Position numbers and translations under genes: made by a program. 64,000 nt of DNA from Stictocephala bisonia (lineage: Eukaryota > Arthropoda > Insecta > Hemiptera > Membracidae). Shown here piece after piece: positions 24,250 through 34,136 of this stretch (positions within the stretch are counted from its first letter, which is position 1; each line of letters starts with the position of its first letter). Under the pieces are notes generated by a model that searched no databases, had not been told where the DNA came from, and saw only the letters and a program-made list of their open reading frames with translations. The stretch covers positions 2,196,104 to 2,260,103 of the forward strand of contig JAQJVL010000112.1 in NCBI GenBank assembly GCA_035578905.1, written 5' to 3'.

Positions 24250-24480
24250 TAGTAATGCATTTAAAGTTTCCTAATACACAATGAGTAATGTATTCAAACG
24301 AAACTATGTTGAATGTGTTAAACCAACCCTTGAATACATTAGACAGTTGTAACTGATGTTGGTTCATCCAATTAGAAGTACTCAGTTGAAGCGATGCTTG
24401 TCCAGCTCTGTACTGTTTAACTGAAGGAATGTTTATTGCATGTACAATTCCATTTAGTTGATACATGTTTCCTTCCAAGC
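24250..24480. repeat. Diverged 151-bp satellite monomers
   Basis: Shares CTTGAATACATTAGACAGTT, AATTAGAAGTACT and GTCCAGCT blocks with the 22.07-23.7 kb array but is strongly diverged. An array-edge relic. Confidence 0.7.
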
Positions 24481-24754
24481 ACGAATATATTATTACTCTT
24501 TATACCGTACAATGTCGTAATAATTCTAATAAGAAAGAAGTAAAAATAACATTTATAATTTTGAAGCGTACTCATAGCTTTTTAGATTATAATATAACGA
24601 GAGATGTTAGTTTATCACTTGAGAGTTGTTTTTCTTATAGTTGCGTGTATTTTACTCGTATTACACAAAACCATAACATAGTATTCTAACGAGTACATTT
24701 CAGAAACATGTTTGAGATATTAAATGTACTGTCCTATGTTCTTAAAACTTTACA

Positions 24755-24990
24755 ATTGTTTTAAAAAGAGGCCTATTTATTTGAAAGCTTTCGTCTGCCC
24801 ATTTCCCATGGACTATTAATCTGTGCGGGGAACTTCCGCAGACATAATAAGGGAGTGAACCAGTACAGTACAGGGGTGAATATTACTGATAAATACTTAA
24901 AGGCCAGGATTTGAACCTGCGTTCTCCAACTGCAACTCCGGTTAAAAGTTCTGACGCCTTAGACCGCTCGGCCACCTTCTCTCAGACTCA
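24755..24990 (-). mobile_element. tRNA-derived SINE, copy 1
   Basis: On the minus strand the head has a perfect A box TGGCCGAGCGG (plus 24964-24974) and a B box GGTTCAAATCC (24907-24917), spaced with an extra-arm-like insert as in Leu/Ser-type tRNAs. A body without tRNA similarity follows, containing TATCAGTAATATTCACC, and ends in a short A-rich tail. The body is shared with 47135-47352, so this is a SINE family rather than a tRNA gene. Confidence 0.8.
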
Positions 24991-25964
24991 ATTTAGTTAG
25001 TTTCATAATCATTTCTTTAAAACCTTTTCCTATTTTATCAATATTTGTACATATTATCATTGCTTAGTTTATTAAAATATTTTCTTTCTTTCCTCTTTAT
25101 TATTTTGAATATTTGTCATGGAGAAATAATATTTCCAACGTCAGATTTATGTTATTTTATTTCAATAACTGGCTTATTTTCGTTATAAAGTAGTACATCC
25201 TTTAATATATTTTCTTCGTCCACTATAAACTTACCATAAACAACCCATGTTACATCTCGGTTTTCTAAGCCTCGTGCCGGTTTTAAAGATTTATTTCTTA
25301 TTTAATTTCACACAACTTTCAATCATTAGATGCTTCATACATACGATAAATATATCTTAAAATATTATTTTTGTTTCCATTTTTTACTAAAAATTATTTA
25401 TTGCACTACTCTAAGAATTACATACCGTTCAAACATTGTTTAAATTGATATTAAAGACAGAAAAAAAATATATAATTGATATTAATTAACTTTATTTACT
25501 TGAATCATATAAACACACACGTTAAAAGATAAAAAAATGTTATAAGTTGAAAAAATTGACAATAGTGCTATTGTTGAAATAACACAACTCGCACATGTAT
25601 ATAAAAGTGGAATTGATTTTGCGTTGGTTGAATTCAAACATAAAACACAGTACCAAGGGCACCATATGTTTGTTATCGAACAAAGCTATTGTACATGGAG
25701 CTTTTTATGACGTCATAAACTACGTTTCATCGCTTCACTATGTATGTCCCTACGAGGAATGGCGACCTGATGGCCTGGTGTTATACAGTGGCGCCTTTTA
25801 TGTGATAAATAATATATCCCATATGAGTGGAACTGTATATATGAGTGAACCAATACCAACGTACATGAATTGAATATTAGCGTCGATGTAATAAATAATC
25901 ATTAAAAAGGAACTCAAGAAATTTGACCGTTTAATAGAATAGTTTATTAATAAAACATATACTG

Positions 25965-25968
<4 letters not shown>
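24991..25968. other. AT-rich DNA with an unassigned open frame
   Basis: A 92-codon plus-strand frame at 25595-25873 shows no motif, signal or repeat that I recognise. Its codon content does not stand out from noncoding DNA. Otherwise nothing is seen. Confidence 0.4.

Positions 25969-26019
<51 letters not shown>
25969..26019. repeat. (TA)n microsatellite
   Basis: A TA tract of about 24 repeats. Confidence 0.96.
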
Positions 26020-26024
<5 letters not shown>

Positions 26025-26754
26025 TTGGCCCTGATAAGTTTTTATTGATTGGCAGGGCCAAACTATTTACTATAAATTGTTAAATACAACACTGTATTAA
26101 TTTATTTACAAAATATAACTTATAATAATAATAGAAATAATAATAGTGTTCCGAATGTGTGACATTAAGCTTATATTATTTTTTTTATTTCTCTGGCCAA
26201 ATATTTCAATATTTGTATACATTCTTTATTCTAAATTGTACTATTTCTACATATGAAAATCACTTTTAGATTTCAAATAAACTAAACAAAGAGACTAGTC
26301 CATGACCTTGGCTTAGTACTTCATGTATAGAGGAGATTAGTGAAAGTTTTAATCATTCAGAAATTGACGTAGGGTGAAGACCTGTTTAAACCATTAGCTA
26401 CTTAAAATCATTTCAAGTTACGATATATATATATATTGATGTTATTTTATTTCCCCCTGATTCGATGTAATTTTAGTGTTAACTCTTTGTTTGTTAGTTT
26501 ACTTTGAAAAAAAATGTTGCGTTCGTATTTTGAAGACAACCATTTCTGATCATTACCAGTGAAAACAGCACTTTTTCATTTTAATTTTCAAAAAGGGCTG
26601 TTCTGGATTTTTTTAAATGGTGATACAGCATTTTGTGATTGTTAGTTAAAATAAAACTAAAATAACAGTGCATTTAAAAGATTTTTTTATTTGATGTAGT
26701 ATATAATAATAAATTATGATAAATATAACACTAATGTTCATTATTATTACGACA
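26020..26754. other. AT-rich intergenic DNA, nothing recognised
   Basis: A short TA run occurs at 26424-26436. No coding, RNA or TE signal. Confidence 0.5.
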
Positions 26755-26870
26755 ACAATATTCAAGATATGGGTGAATATAAGAGGCGAAGGAGTGTGAT
26801 GAGTGTAGTCATTGTTATTAATGAAGGTCAACTATTCCTTATTATTAATAAAACAGCCAATTATTAATAG
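26755..26870 (+). repeat. Dispersed repeat, copy 3
   Basis: Matches 4893-4970 and 4410-4540 (GATATGGGTGAATATAAGA, GTCATTGTTATTAAT, GGTCAACTATTCCTTA). Unnamed repeat. Confidence 0.5.
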
Positions 26871-27344
26871 CCTATTATTCATGGCAACTAAGGGACCTAC
26901 ATCTTTACCTGTAATCTGAACCCCGTATTGGTAGGAAATTCAGCCTAATTGTGAGCCAGATTCTCTTTTCTATAAAGTATCCAGACCCTGGCTACCATCC
27001 AACATGGACAACCCAGACTTTTCTAGTAGTGTCCACGTCCATAACAACTATCCATTACTTAATTTAGTTATCACGACTTATGTAAATGAAATATTTCCAA
27101 TAAATAATGAAGGTCAAATTATAAAAAGAATGGAGAGGTATAAATATTATGATAGGATTAGTCATTTTAATTAGTAAGCATGATTCTAAGAGACATTTGT
27201 TTTCAAATTAATTAGTTTCATAGCTGATCTATTTCGTTATAATTCCTTGATATTGTGTTGAGTGTTTTCACCAACCGAATTTGACCAGTGTTAATTAGAA
27301 GTACTGAGGGACTTTGCACCCTTCAAAGTATATTTAATACACGT
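26871..27344. other. AT-rich intergenic DNA, nothing recognised
   Basis: No coding or RNA signal found ahead of the 27.3-kb array. Confidence 0.45.
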
Positions 27345-27965
27345 GCAGAGGTACTGACCCACCCACCCACTTCTACACATGTAGAGGTACTGACCCACCC
27401 GCCCACCCCTACACGTGTAGAGGTACTGACCCACCCGCCCATTCCTACACATGTAGAGGTACTGACCCACCCGCCCACTCCTACACGTGCAGTGGTACTG
27501 ACCCACCCGCCCACTCCTACACATGTAGAGGTACTGACCCACCCGCCCACTCCTACACATGTAGAGGTACTGACCCACCCGCTTACTCCTACACGTGCAG
27601 TGGTACTGACCCACGCGCCCACCCCTACACGTGTAGAGGTACTGACCCACCCGCTTACCCCTACACGTGCAGAGGCTCTGACCACCCACCCGCCCACCCC
27701 TACACGTGTAGAGGCACTGACCCACCCGCCCACTCCTACACATGTAGAGGTACTGACCCACCCGCCCACTCCTACACGTGTAGAGGTACTGACCCACCCG
27801 CCCACTCCTACACATGTAGAGGTACTGACCCACCCCCCAAACCCGACACGTCCAGAGGTACTGACCCACCCGCCCACTACTACACGTGCGGAGGTACTGA
27901 GCCACCCGCCCACTCCTACACGTGCAGGGGTACTGACCAACCCGCCCTCTCCTACATGTGCAGTG
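27345..27965 (-). repeat. 36-bp minisatellite, array 4 (E-box variant)
   Basis: About 17 homogeneous 36-bp units, C-rich on the plus strand, of the type GAGGTACTGACCCACCCGCC plus CACTCCTACACGTGTA. Many units carry CACGTG, others CACATG. Three long open frames on both strands (236, 222 and 204 codons) arise because the unit is stop-free and divisible by three. They are not genes. A SINE abuts the right edge. Confidence 0.95.
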
Positions 27966-27971
27966 GTGTAC

Positions 27972-28140
27972 CTGCCGGCTTGGTGGCTCATTGGCTAAGG
28001 CTTCGGACTGCGGAGGGCAAGTTCCAAGGTTCGAATCCCCACTAAGCCAATGGTTGGTACTTAACTCATTGAATAAAGTTCACGCACAGGCCTGCAGGGC
28101 CATGTGAACTGATAAGTGAAGTTACAAAATAAAAATAACA
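27972..28140 (+). mobile_element. tRNA-derived SINE, second family
   Basis: The head contains TGGCTCATTGG in the A-box position (27984-27994) and a perfect B box GGTTCGAATCC (28028-28038). An unrelated body and an A-rich tail (ACAAAATAAAAATAAC) follow. The tRNA part does not fold into a complete acceptor stem by eye. It begins within a few bases of the end of the 36-bp array. Confidence 0.7.
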
Positions 28141-30435
28141 TATGAATTTACGGTTACTTTAAAATCAATTTATTTACTGACTGTCACTTGTATGAGATTA
28201 ATTGTGGAAATTGTCAAATTTTAAATACTATGTTAGATTTAATATCAACATTTTATTAAAAAAATAAATAACAATAAAAGTTGAAAGTAATCTGTATCTT
28301 ACATAAATACAAATCAAACTTCGCTATGTTTGTATACACAAATCTTGAAATGTAGTCAATGGATTAACGCAAAATTTTTACATAACAATGCATTTAAATA
28401 TAAGTGTGTTTTTGTATATTTAGTTGCTGAAATTATAAACGGGAACAGGACATTTCGAGTATTTCCCACGTACCTACATTTCACAAAATGAAAATATATG
28501 TCAGTGCTGAAAACTTGCCACTGTGCCCAGCTGATTTATGTGCGTATTATTTCCAAATAATATCCTGTAAGTTTATTAGTGTGACCAGACGATCGTTAAT
28601 TTATAAAAACAATGGTAACTTACTTTTTTAATGATAAAATCAACCTTATTTTGTCTTACAAGTATAGTAAAAAATAGCGACCAGACCAGTGAATATCAGA
28701 GTGAGCCACAACAATGCGTGGCCGAGTGTAGCTAGAAAAGAAGTAAAAACTAAAACAAATAAAAGGAGTTTTTGTTCGATTCCAACTAGTTATAATAGCA
28801 ATTTAAACGTAAATCTATGTTTTAAAAAGACAGTTAAAATAAAGTAAATATTCAAAGTAAAATACACTAAACCTTACCAACAGATTTGTTAAAAATATAT
28901 GGTGTTGATAAATAATAAATACTACCTTCGAACTGAAAGATCGATACTATATAAGATTATCAGTAGAATTAAATTAAATTTGATTGATTTAAGCATACAT
29001 TAATATGGATTTTATAATTAATATTATTACTGTGAAAGATCAGGTGAAATCTTTGACAGCTCATTTATTTATTAAATACGAGTAGATTAATATCATATCA
29101 CTCACTTATTGAGTGACATTTAATTACATTAGCTTTGAAGCTTTACGTTTCATTTACAGATTTTGTCATTGGCCCACGGGGACAGTTGCCAAAACCCTTG
29201 ATTATATTACTTACAAATACATTACTCATGTAATACGAATGTTAGTGTCGGTAATTGTATTAGTTAGTGACGTCTGCTGCCACTGTTTGCTTAAATAGTT
29301 GATAATTATAGCTGAAAATTTGAGAACATCTATGTGTGGGTATTAAAACCAATGCAATTACAAATAAATGGTATCACTAGCACAAACTTTCTCCCTTTCC
29401 TTTGTTGTGTCAGGTTGTTTAAAAAATGAAAATTTAAAGATGTAAAAAATAATACACTTTAATAACAACAGATGTTCAATTAATTACATTTCTAAGGAGT
29501 ATACAAATTAAACACTTATTTTATTTAAATAAAAGTATGAAAAAAATAATCTTAAAAACAGCTGTTCAATTAATCGTATAGCTAGATTTTATGTAAACAA
29601 CCTTCAAGAACTTGAATAATTGTGCCTTCCAGCCTTCGGCCTCCAGCACCAACTTAGTGGGAAGGTAAGTAAAATAATTTTAATTGTAATTTGCATCTTT
29701 GCTGAAAATTTAATCAAAATTGTTAGAAGAAAGCTTTAAATAATTGTATTTATAAATGATTTTGCTCGTAACAAAATATGATAACTAAAAAAAGATATGG
29801 TTTTTACTCAAATATTTTAAATTGTATTTCACATCTTTCCTGAAAATGTAATCAAAATCGTTACAGCAGTTTTTGAGAAAATTCCATTTTTGTGTGTTTT
29901 TTGCCCATAAAAAAATCTCTAAACATACAAGAATCCTTTGACCTTTGTACATGTATAGTCACTTTTATGGGTTCAAGGAACTCTAAAACGGATATTTAGA
30001 CCAACTCGTAAACAGTTTTTTTTGACAATCATAATACTTTCTTTATGCTAACGCATATAAAAGAAAGTAAAATCTATTAGCATACATACAGATAATTTTT
30101 GCTGGTTACCTGTACAGATTAATGTGTAATACAACTTAATGTTTTCGAAGAATATAACGAGTTATAAAGGTGAATTTTAACTACCGTATGTAACTAAAGA
30201 AAGGTGTGACGAGGAAATATAAAAGTTAAAATTTAATAACTTTTAGAAATATAAGAATATTTAGTATACAACGGAACCTAGCAAAAAACTTTTTGTTTAT
30301 TTAACGTTATTTAAAATATTCGAATTAAAAGAATTGCTGTATGCGATTGTACATATACATCTATGATATTTTACTGAAAAAATGCATTACAAAACAATAT
30401 AAATAAACGAGTAAAAACTAATAAAATAAACTAAT
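28141..30435. other. AT-rich intergenic DNA
   Basis: Two diverged direct copies of about 140 bp (near 29681 and 29821) share CATCTTT(G/C)CTGAAAAT and AATCAAAAT(T/C)GTTA. This is probably a decayed TE. No gene is seen. Confidence 0.45.
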
Positions 30436-30439
30436 AAAT

Positions 30440-30467
30440 GAAGGGGCAAGTGGATAAAGGTGTTAAG
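30440..30467 (+). repeat. Left terminal inverted repeat
   Basis: 28 bp, exact reverse complement of 33095-33122. Preceded by AAAT. Confidence 0.95.
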
Positions 30468-30819
30468 CTGCATTTTAGCACTTCTGAGATAATTGAGCCT
30501 AAAGTTTTTTAACCTGAGGTTTTTTGCCTTTTGAGTTATGTTGACAACTTTTTTGTACTAAAACCAGTATTTAGTACAAATTTAGGCCATAAATGTAAAA
30601 TGTTTGTCAACGTTACCATAACCTCGTTTTTTACGTTTTAGTGTACTTAACTCTTTTATCCATTCACAAATCAAATCGAATTGGGTTTTGTGTAAATGGA
30701 TAAAGGTAGTAAGTGATTAAGAAAATACCTATTAAGCATTATTTTTGGGAATGTTGAGTGGTTATAATGATAATAAGGCCAATTTCAATACAAATTACTT
30801 ATGTTTATTTGTATCTGTT

Positions 30820-31360
30820 ACAGCAAAAACCAACATTTTCAATTTTTAAGGAAATAAAACTTATGTATAACATATAAACACGCCTTGTTCCTTGCTTAAA
30901 AAAGAAAATCTTACGTTATTACATTGACAGTTAGTTTAAAATTCAAAAGAAATATGTTTATTTTATCATGGTAAAAGTACAAAAACAAACATTTTAAATT
31001 TTTAAACAAATAAAAACTTGTGGATTATATAAAAACACACCTTGTTCCTTGGTCAACAAAGAAAATCTTACATTAGTACATTGACAGTTTCAAGAAAAAT
31101 CTAATATGTTTATTTGTTATATAGTTAAATTACAAAAACCAACATTTAAATTTTTTACAAATAACAAGTTTTGGATAAAATAAAAAACACACCTTGTTCC
31201 TAGTTAAAAAGAGAAAATCTTACGTTATTATATTGACACTTAGTTTCACCCAACATTTTCAAATTTTAGACAAAAAAAACTTATGGATGAAATAAAAATA
31301 CCTTGTTCCTGGTCACAAAAGAAAATCGTACGATATTATATTGACAGTTAGTTTGAATGA
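30820..31360. repeat. Internal direct repeats of the transposon
   Basis: Four imperfect copies starting near 30825, 30975, 31133 and 31250. Each contains CACCTTGTTCCT, AAAGAAAATCTTACGTTA and ATTGACAGTTAGTTT in that order. They lie between the gene's stop and the left end, so they would form the 3' UTR or a binding region. Confidence 0.75.
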
Positions 31361-31392
31361 GGGTACAGCTTTTCACCACATCACCTTTACTT

Positions 31393-32942
31393 TTAGTTTC
31401 TTTTCTTTTTTTTAGGAGGCTTGGTTTTTTTGTTTATGTTTGCTTCTTCTTCCTGTCGGAAAACTTGTTCATAGAACCAATGAAACTGTTCCTTAACATA
31501 CACCATTTGATCTCGAAGATTACTTAGTTTTTCATCTGTTAGGCTACCTCTTGGATTCACATAGCGAGGTATTGTTATATTTTCAGGTTTTGTCTGTTGG
31601 TCTAACCTTAGCAAGTTAACTTTTCTGAAAGGCATGTTAGGATCATAAGATTCTTTGTAGTAGTAGGAACCAAACTCTTCGACTCGTATCCATTTTATTC
31701 CATCGCGAAACGGACCTTTTCTTTCAGCAAATCCTTATTCCTCTTCCAAAGTCTTAGGTTCTTTTCAAAATCTTCAAAATCTCTGAAATGTTCTGTCATA
31801 TCTACAACAGTATTTTTCTTACCAGCCCTGGCGATTATACCTCGGTATTGCTCAGGCAGATAGATATTTTCTTCTCTCCTCAGTATTTTCTCTATTTGGC
31901 CGAAATCTCTGTCGGAATCAAGATAACTATGCCCTACCTCAGGGAATTTATGGTCAATTTTCTTAAATACACCTTTCAGTATTAGATACTGGTATATCAA
32001 AACAAGCAAGAAATTTTTGTTTTGTCCTGCGCAGGAGTCTGACCAAATCACTAGATGGTCTTTACTTTGGACAAGGGGATCAAGTTCAGTTAGAGATAAT
32101 AGGCAGATGCCTATTTCAGAGCTACCTCGCCCCGCAATATTTTCAGTCCATGTAAAAAAAGTCGCTTTTTCTGTACTATCACTGATTATATGCACACCTA
32201 AGTTGTGAAACCACATTTGTCTAAGATAGAACGCTTTTGAAGTAGTAAGTCTGGGGAGCGACATTGTCTGCTGTAAGTCAAGTGTAATATAGCAAATATT
32301 CTCGTTTGCACGAGCTTCCTCTCTGTCCATCTTTTGCATTTCAAAAGCAAATTTGTAGTTTTCTTCATGTTCGGCATTGCTTTTACCTGCATCACATGTA
32401 CTGCAGGTATCACTTTTTGGGTGCCCAAAGCTTAGATTAAATTCAGTTTCAAAGATTTTCCGATAGGTACATAGCTTTATTTTGAAATATTGTGGCAGAT
32501 CTTCAATATCACATTGCAGTAAGTACAACTGATGCATTTTGGACAAATTCAGCTGCGGAGACAAGTATTTTTTATGTGAATTTACATTGCGAGAGTAGTG
32601 AGATGACTCTGCAGGGAAAGACTTTATATGATCCATTATTTTTTCTTTTATTTCTGGTTTCAACTTGTGAGGCCTATTTTCATGATGGCCTCTTCTATCT
32701 AGAGGAGGGGAACTTACACCACTGTTTAAATTTTTAATCTGTAAGTCAACCTTTTTTATTCCAACTTGGTACAACGAGCAAAAAGCCTTTTTACAAACCC
32801 TAATAGACTTCCCATCTTGTGTTATGTAAAATTTGTAAGAGGAAGACCTATGTCCAAAACAATGGATAAAGGTGTTATGTCCTGAAAAAGAGTATCACTT
32901 TTGTGGATAAAGGAGTTAAGTGCACTTACCACCTTTGTCCAT
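31393..32942 (-). CDS. DUF7869-type transposase-like protein, one frameshift
   Basis: Main open frame 32774-31695 (359 codons from a non-ATG codon) extends upstream in frame. The best model starts at ATG 32942-32940, splices out 32929-32882 (GTAAGT...TTTTTCAG, 48 nt) and continues from 32881. A -1 frameshift at the A-run 31717-31720 separates it from the rest of the C-terminus, which begins IKWIRVEEFGSYYYKESYD and ends in a basic PPKKKKRN tail at 31393. Within the 359-residue part the order is: a family-typical HIKSFPAESSHYSR stretch (about 49-62); a CSTC metal-binding-like pair (about 124-127); TLDLQQT (D166); IWSDSCAGQNKN (D246); and GHSYLDSDRDFGQIEK (281-296). Three acidic positions in this layout suggest an RNase H-fold nuclease. 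The family link comes from remembered arthropod proteins. The catalytic role is inference. The terminal repeats make it the likely transposase. This copy is probably inactive unless the frameshift is an assembly error. Confidence 0.8.
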
Positions 32943-33094
32943 TTAGAAATTGTGTTTTTGTTGCACTTAACACCTGCAGCATGAAAAAAATCTCAGCTGT
33001 TACTCTACATAGAGGAATAAGAACCAGTGTACCAGATAGAGCATAATGTTTTACCTTTATCCACGCAAAAATCCCAAAATCACAAAAAATGTTA

Positions 33095-33122
33095 CTTAAC
33101 ACCTTTATCCACTTGCCCCTTC
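33095..33122 (-). repeat. Right terminal inverted repeat
   Basis: 28 bp, exact reverse complement of 30440-30467. Followed by AAAT. Confidence 0.95.
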
Positions 33123-33126
33123 AAAT

Positions 33127-33509
33127 GGTGTATGAAATATGATGCCAGAGATTTAAATAATATGAGTTTTATAAGTGTATTATGAAACATTTAAACTACC
33201 CAGGCATACAAAATGTATGAAATATTGCACTTAGTTTATCTAAGATACTAAAGTGAAGAGTGTACTTCAACTTCAAAGGAACTATCCTGTCTGTTCTGTA
33301 AAGCTGTCTGGCAACTTGTAATTACTTCATAATACGGACAGCTTCAACTTTGGTGAAACTCTAGGAAGCTTAACTTGTTGAATAAGTTGAACCATGTCGC
33401 TCAGCTTAAATACCAATTGTGATAGTTAACTTAGAGTTCTTAAAATCGGCTTAAAACTACTAGGTTCAAGAGTGTATTCGAATGAAAGTTGTGTTAAACG
33501 TTTGACGAA
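33127..33509. other. Intergenic DNA between transposon and Helitron
   Basis: Nothing recognised. Somewhat less AT-rich, with no open frame of note. Confidence 0.45.
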
Positions 33510-33533
33510 TCTATATTTATAAAAGAGGATGTT

Positions 33534-33586
<53 letters not shown>

Positions 33587-34136
33587 TTGAAGTTTATGCG
33601 CTGCCAAACCATCCAACCGATCGCCATGAAACTTTAGGATGTTGTCCTGTATACTCCCGAGATGGTTTCTGTGAAGTTTGATGCAGATCCGTCCACAGGG
33701 TTCCGCCCCACGGGCTCCTAAAGATCCCATGTTATTCAAATGGAGAATCTGAATTGTTTACAAAAAACATATGACTGTGTGGGTTTAATGTAGTTTCACA
33801 TGCCTTAAGCAGATTGAAGTTCTCACAACAACAGTACTGTATATGTTTTGATTTATTGTAATTCTACATTTCACCTTGAGAGTGTAGCACACACTACTTT
33901 TACTTGATCAGGTGATCTGTATTTGGTGTTAACCTTTTTTTCTCGGTAATTAAAACATGTTGTGAAACGTGAAAATAAAAAATAAATAATTATTTGTTTT
34001 GCAGTTTACTTTTTATGACATGCCTCCTAAAAAATCTAATATTGGTAGAAGAAGCAAAAATGCTCGAATTCTTTCAGCTATTAGGTTCTAAATCAAACTC
34101 AATATTATGACCGGCGAAGCGGGCGGGTACAGCTAG
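33510..34136 (+). mobile_element. Non-autonomous Helitron family 1, copy A
   Basis: Begins TCTATATTTATAAAAGAGGA after an A and ends GGGTACAGCTAG before a T, fitting Helitron insertion between A and T without duplication. A CCG(GCGAAG)CGG mini-hairpin precedes the end. An internal (TA)n tract (33537-33583) follows the 5' terminus. A 23-codon frame near the 3' end resembles a Helitron Rep N-terminus. No helicase is present. The element is followed directly by copy B, forming a head-to-tail dimer. Confidence 0.88.
34020..34091 (+). pseudogene. Helitron Rep-like N-terminal stub (copy A)
   Basis: 23 codons, MPPKKSNIGRRSKNARILSA then IRF and stop. Basic MPP-(K/R)-rich starts of this form open the Rep-helicase proteins of arthropod Helitrons, as far as I remember. 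Just upstream is a TTTTGCAG acceptor-like sequence. The identical stub occurs at 34588-34659 and 60593-60664. It is probably a leftover of the autonomous ancestor, retained because it lies close to the 3' end. Confidence 0.55.

Larger units (their letters stand above)
30436..33126 (-). mobile_element. DNA transposon carrying a DUF7869-type gene
   Basis: Perfect 28-bp terminal inverted repeats at 30440-30467 and 33095-33122 start GAAGGGGCAAGTGGATAAAG. They are flanked by direct AAAT (30436-30439 and 33123-33126), read as a 4-bp target duplication. Element length without the duplication is 2683 bp. The single gene runs on the minus strand. The core GGATAAAGGTGTTAAGTG of the terminal repeats recurs subterminally in both orientations: two copies at the left, at least five at the right. 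The left interior holds four imperfect repeats of 110-150 bp. The TSD length and terminal sequence do not let me assign a named superfamily from memory. Confidence 0.85.

Noticed and set aside
24907..24974. A functional tRNA gene
   Set aside because: A and B boxes are good, but the acceptor stem does not close and a shared non-tRNA body follows, as in the second copy at 47 kb. Called a SINE.
27288..27998. 236-, 222- and 204-codon open frames on both strands rich in THPPTPT or VGVGGW
   Set aside because: They are translations of a 36-bp stop-free tandem unit in several phases. No start context, no splice sites, and both strands are open.
31788..32737. Plus-strand open frames across the DUF7869 gene
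   Set aside because: Shadows of the minus-strand coding sequence, which has clear family motifs.
33095..33122. piggyBac- or Kolobok-type ends
   Set aside because: The flanking duplication is AAAT rather than TTAA, and the protein lacks those families' signatures.
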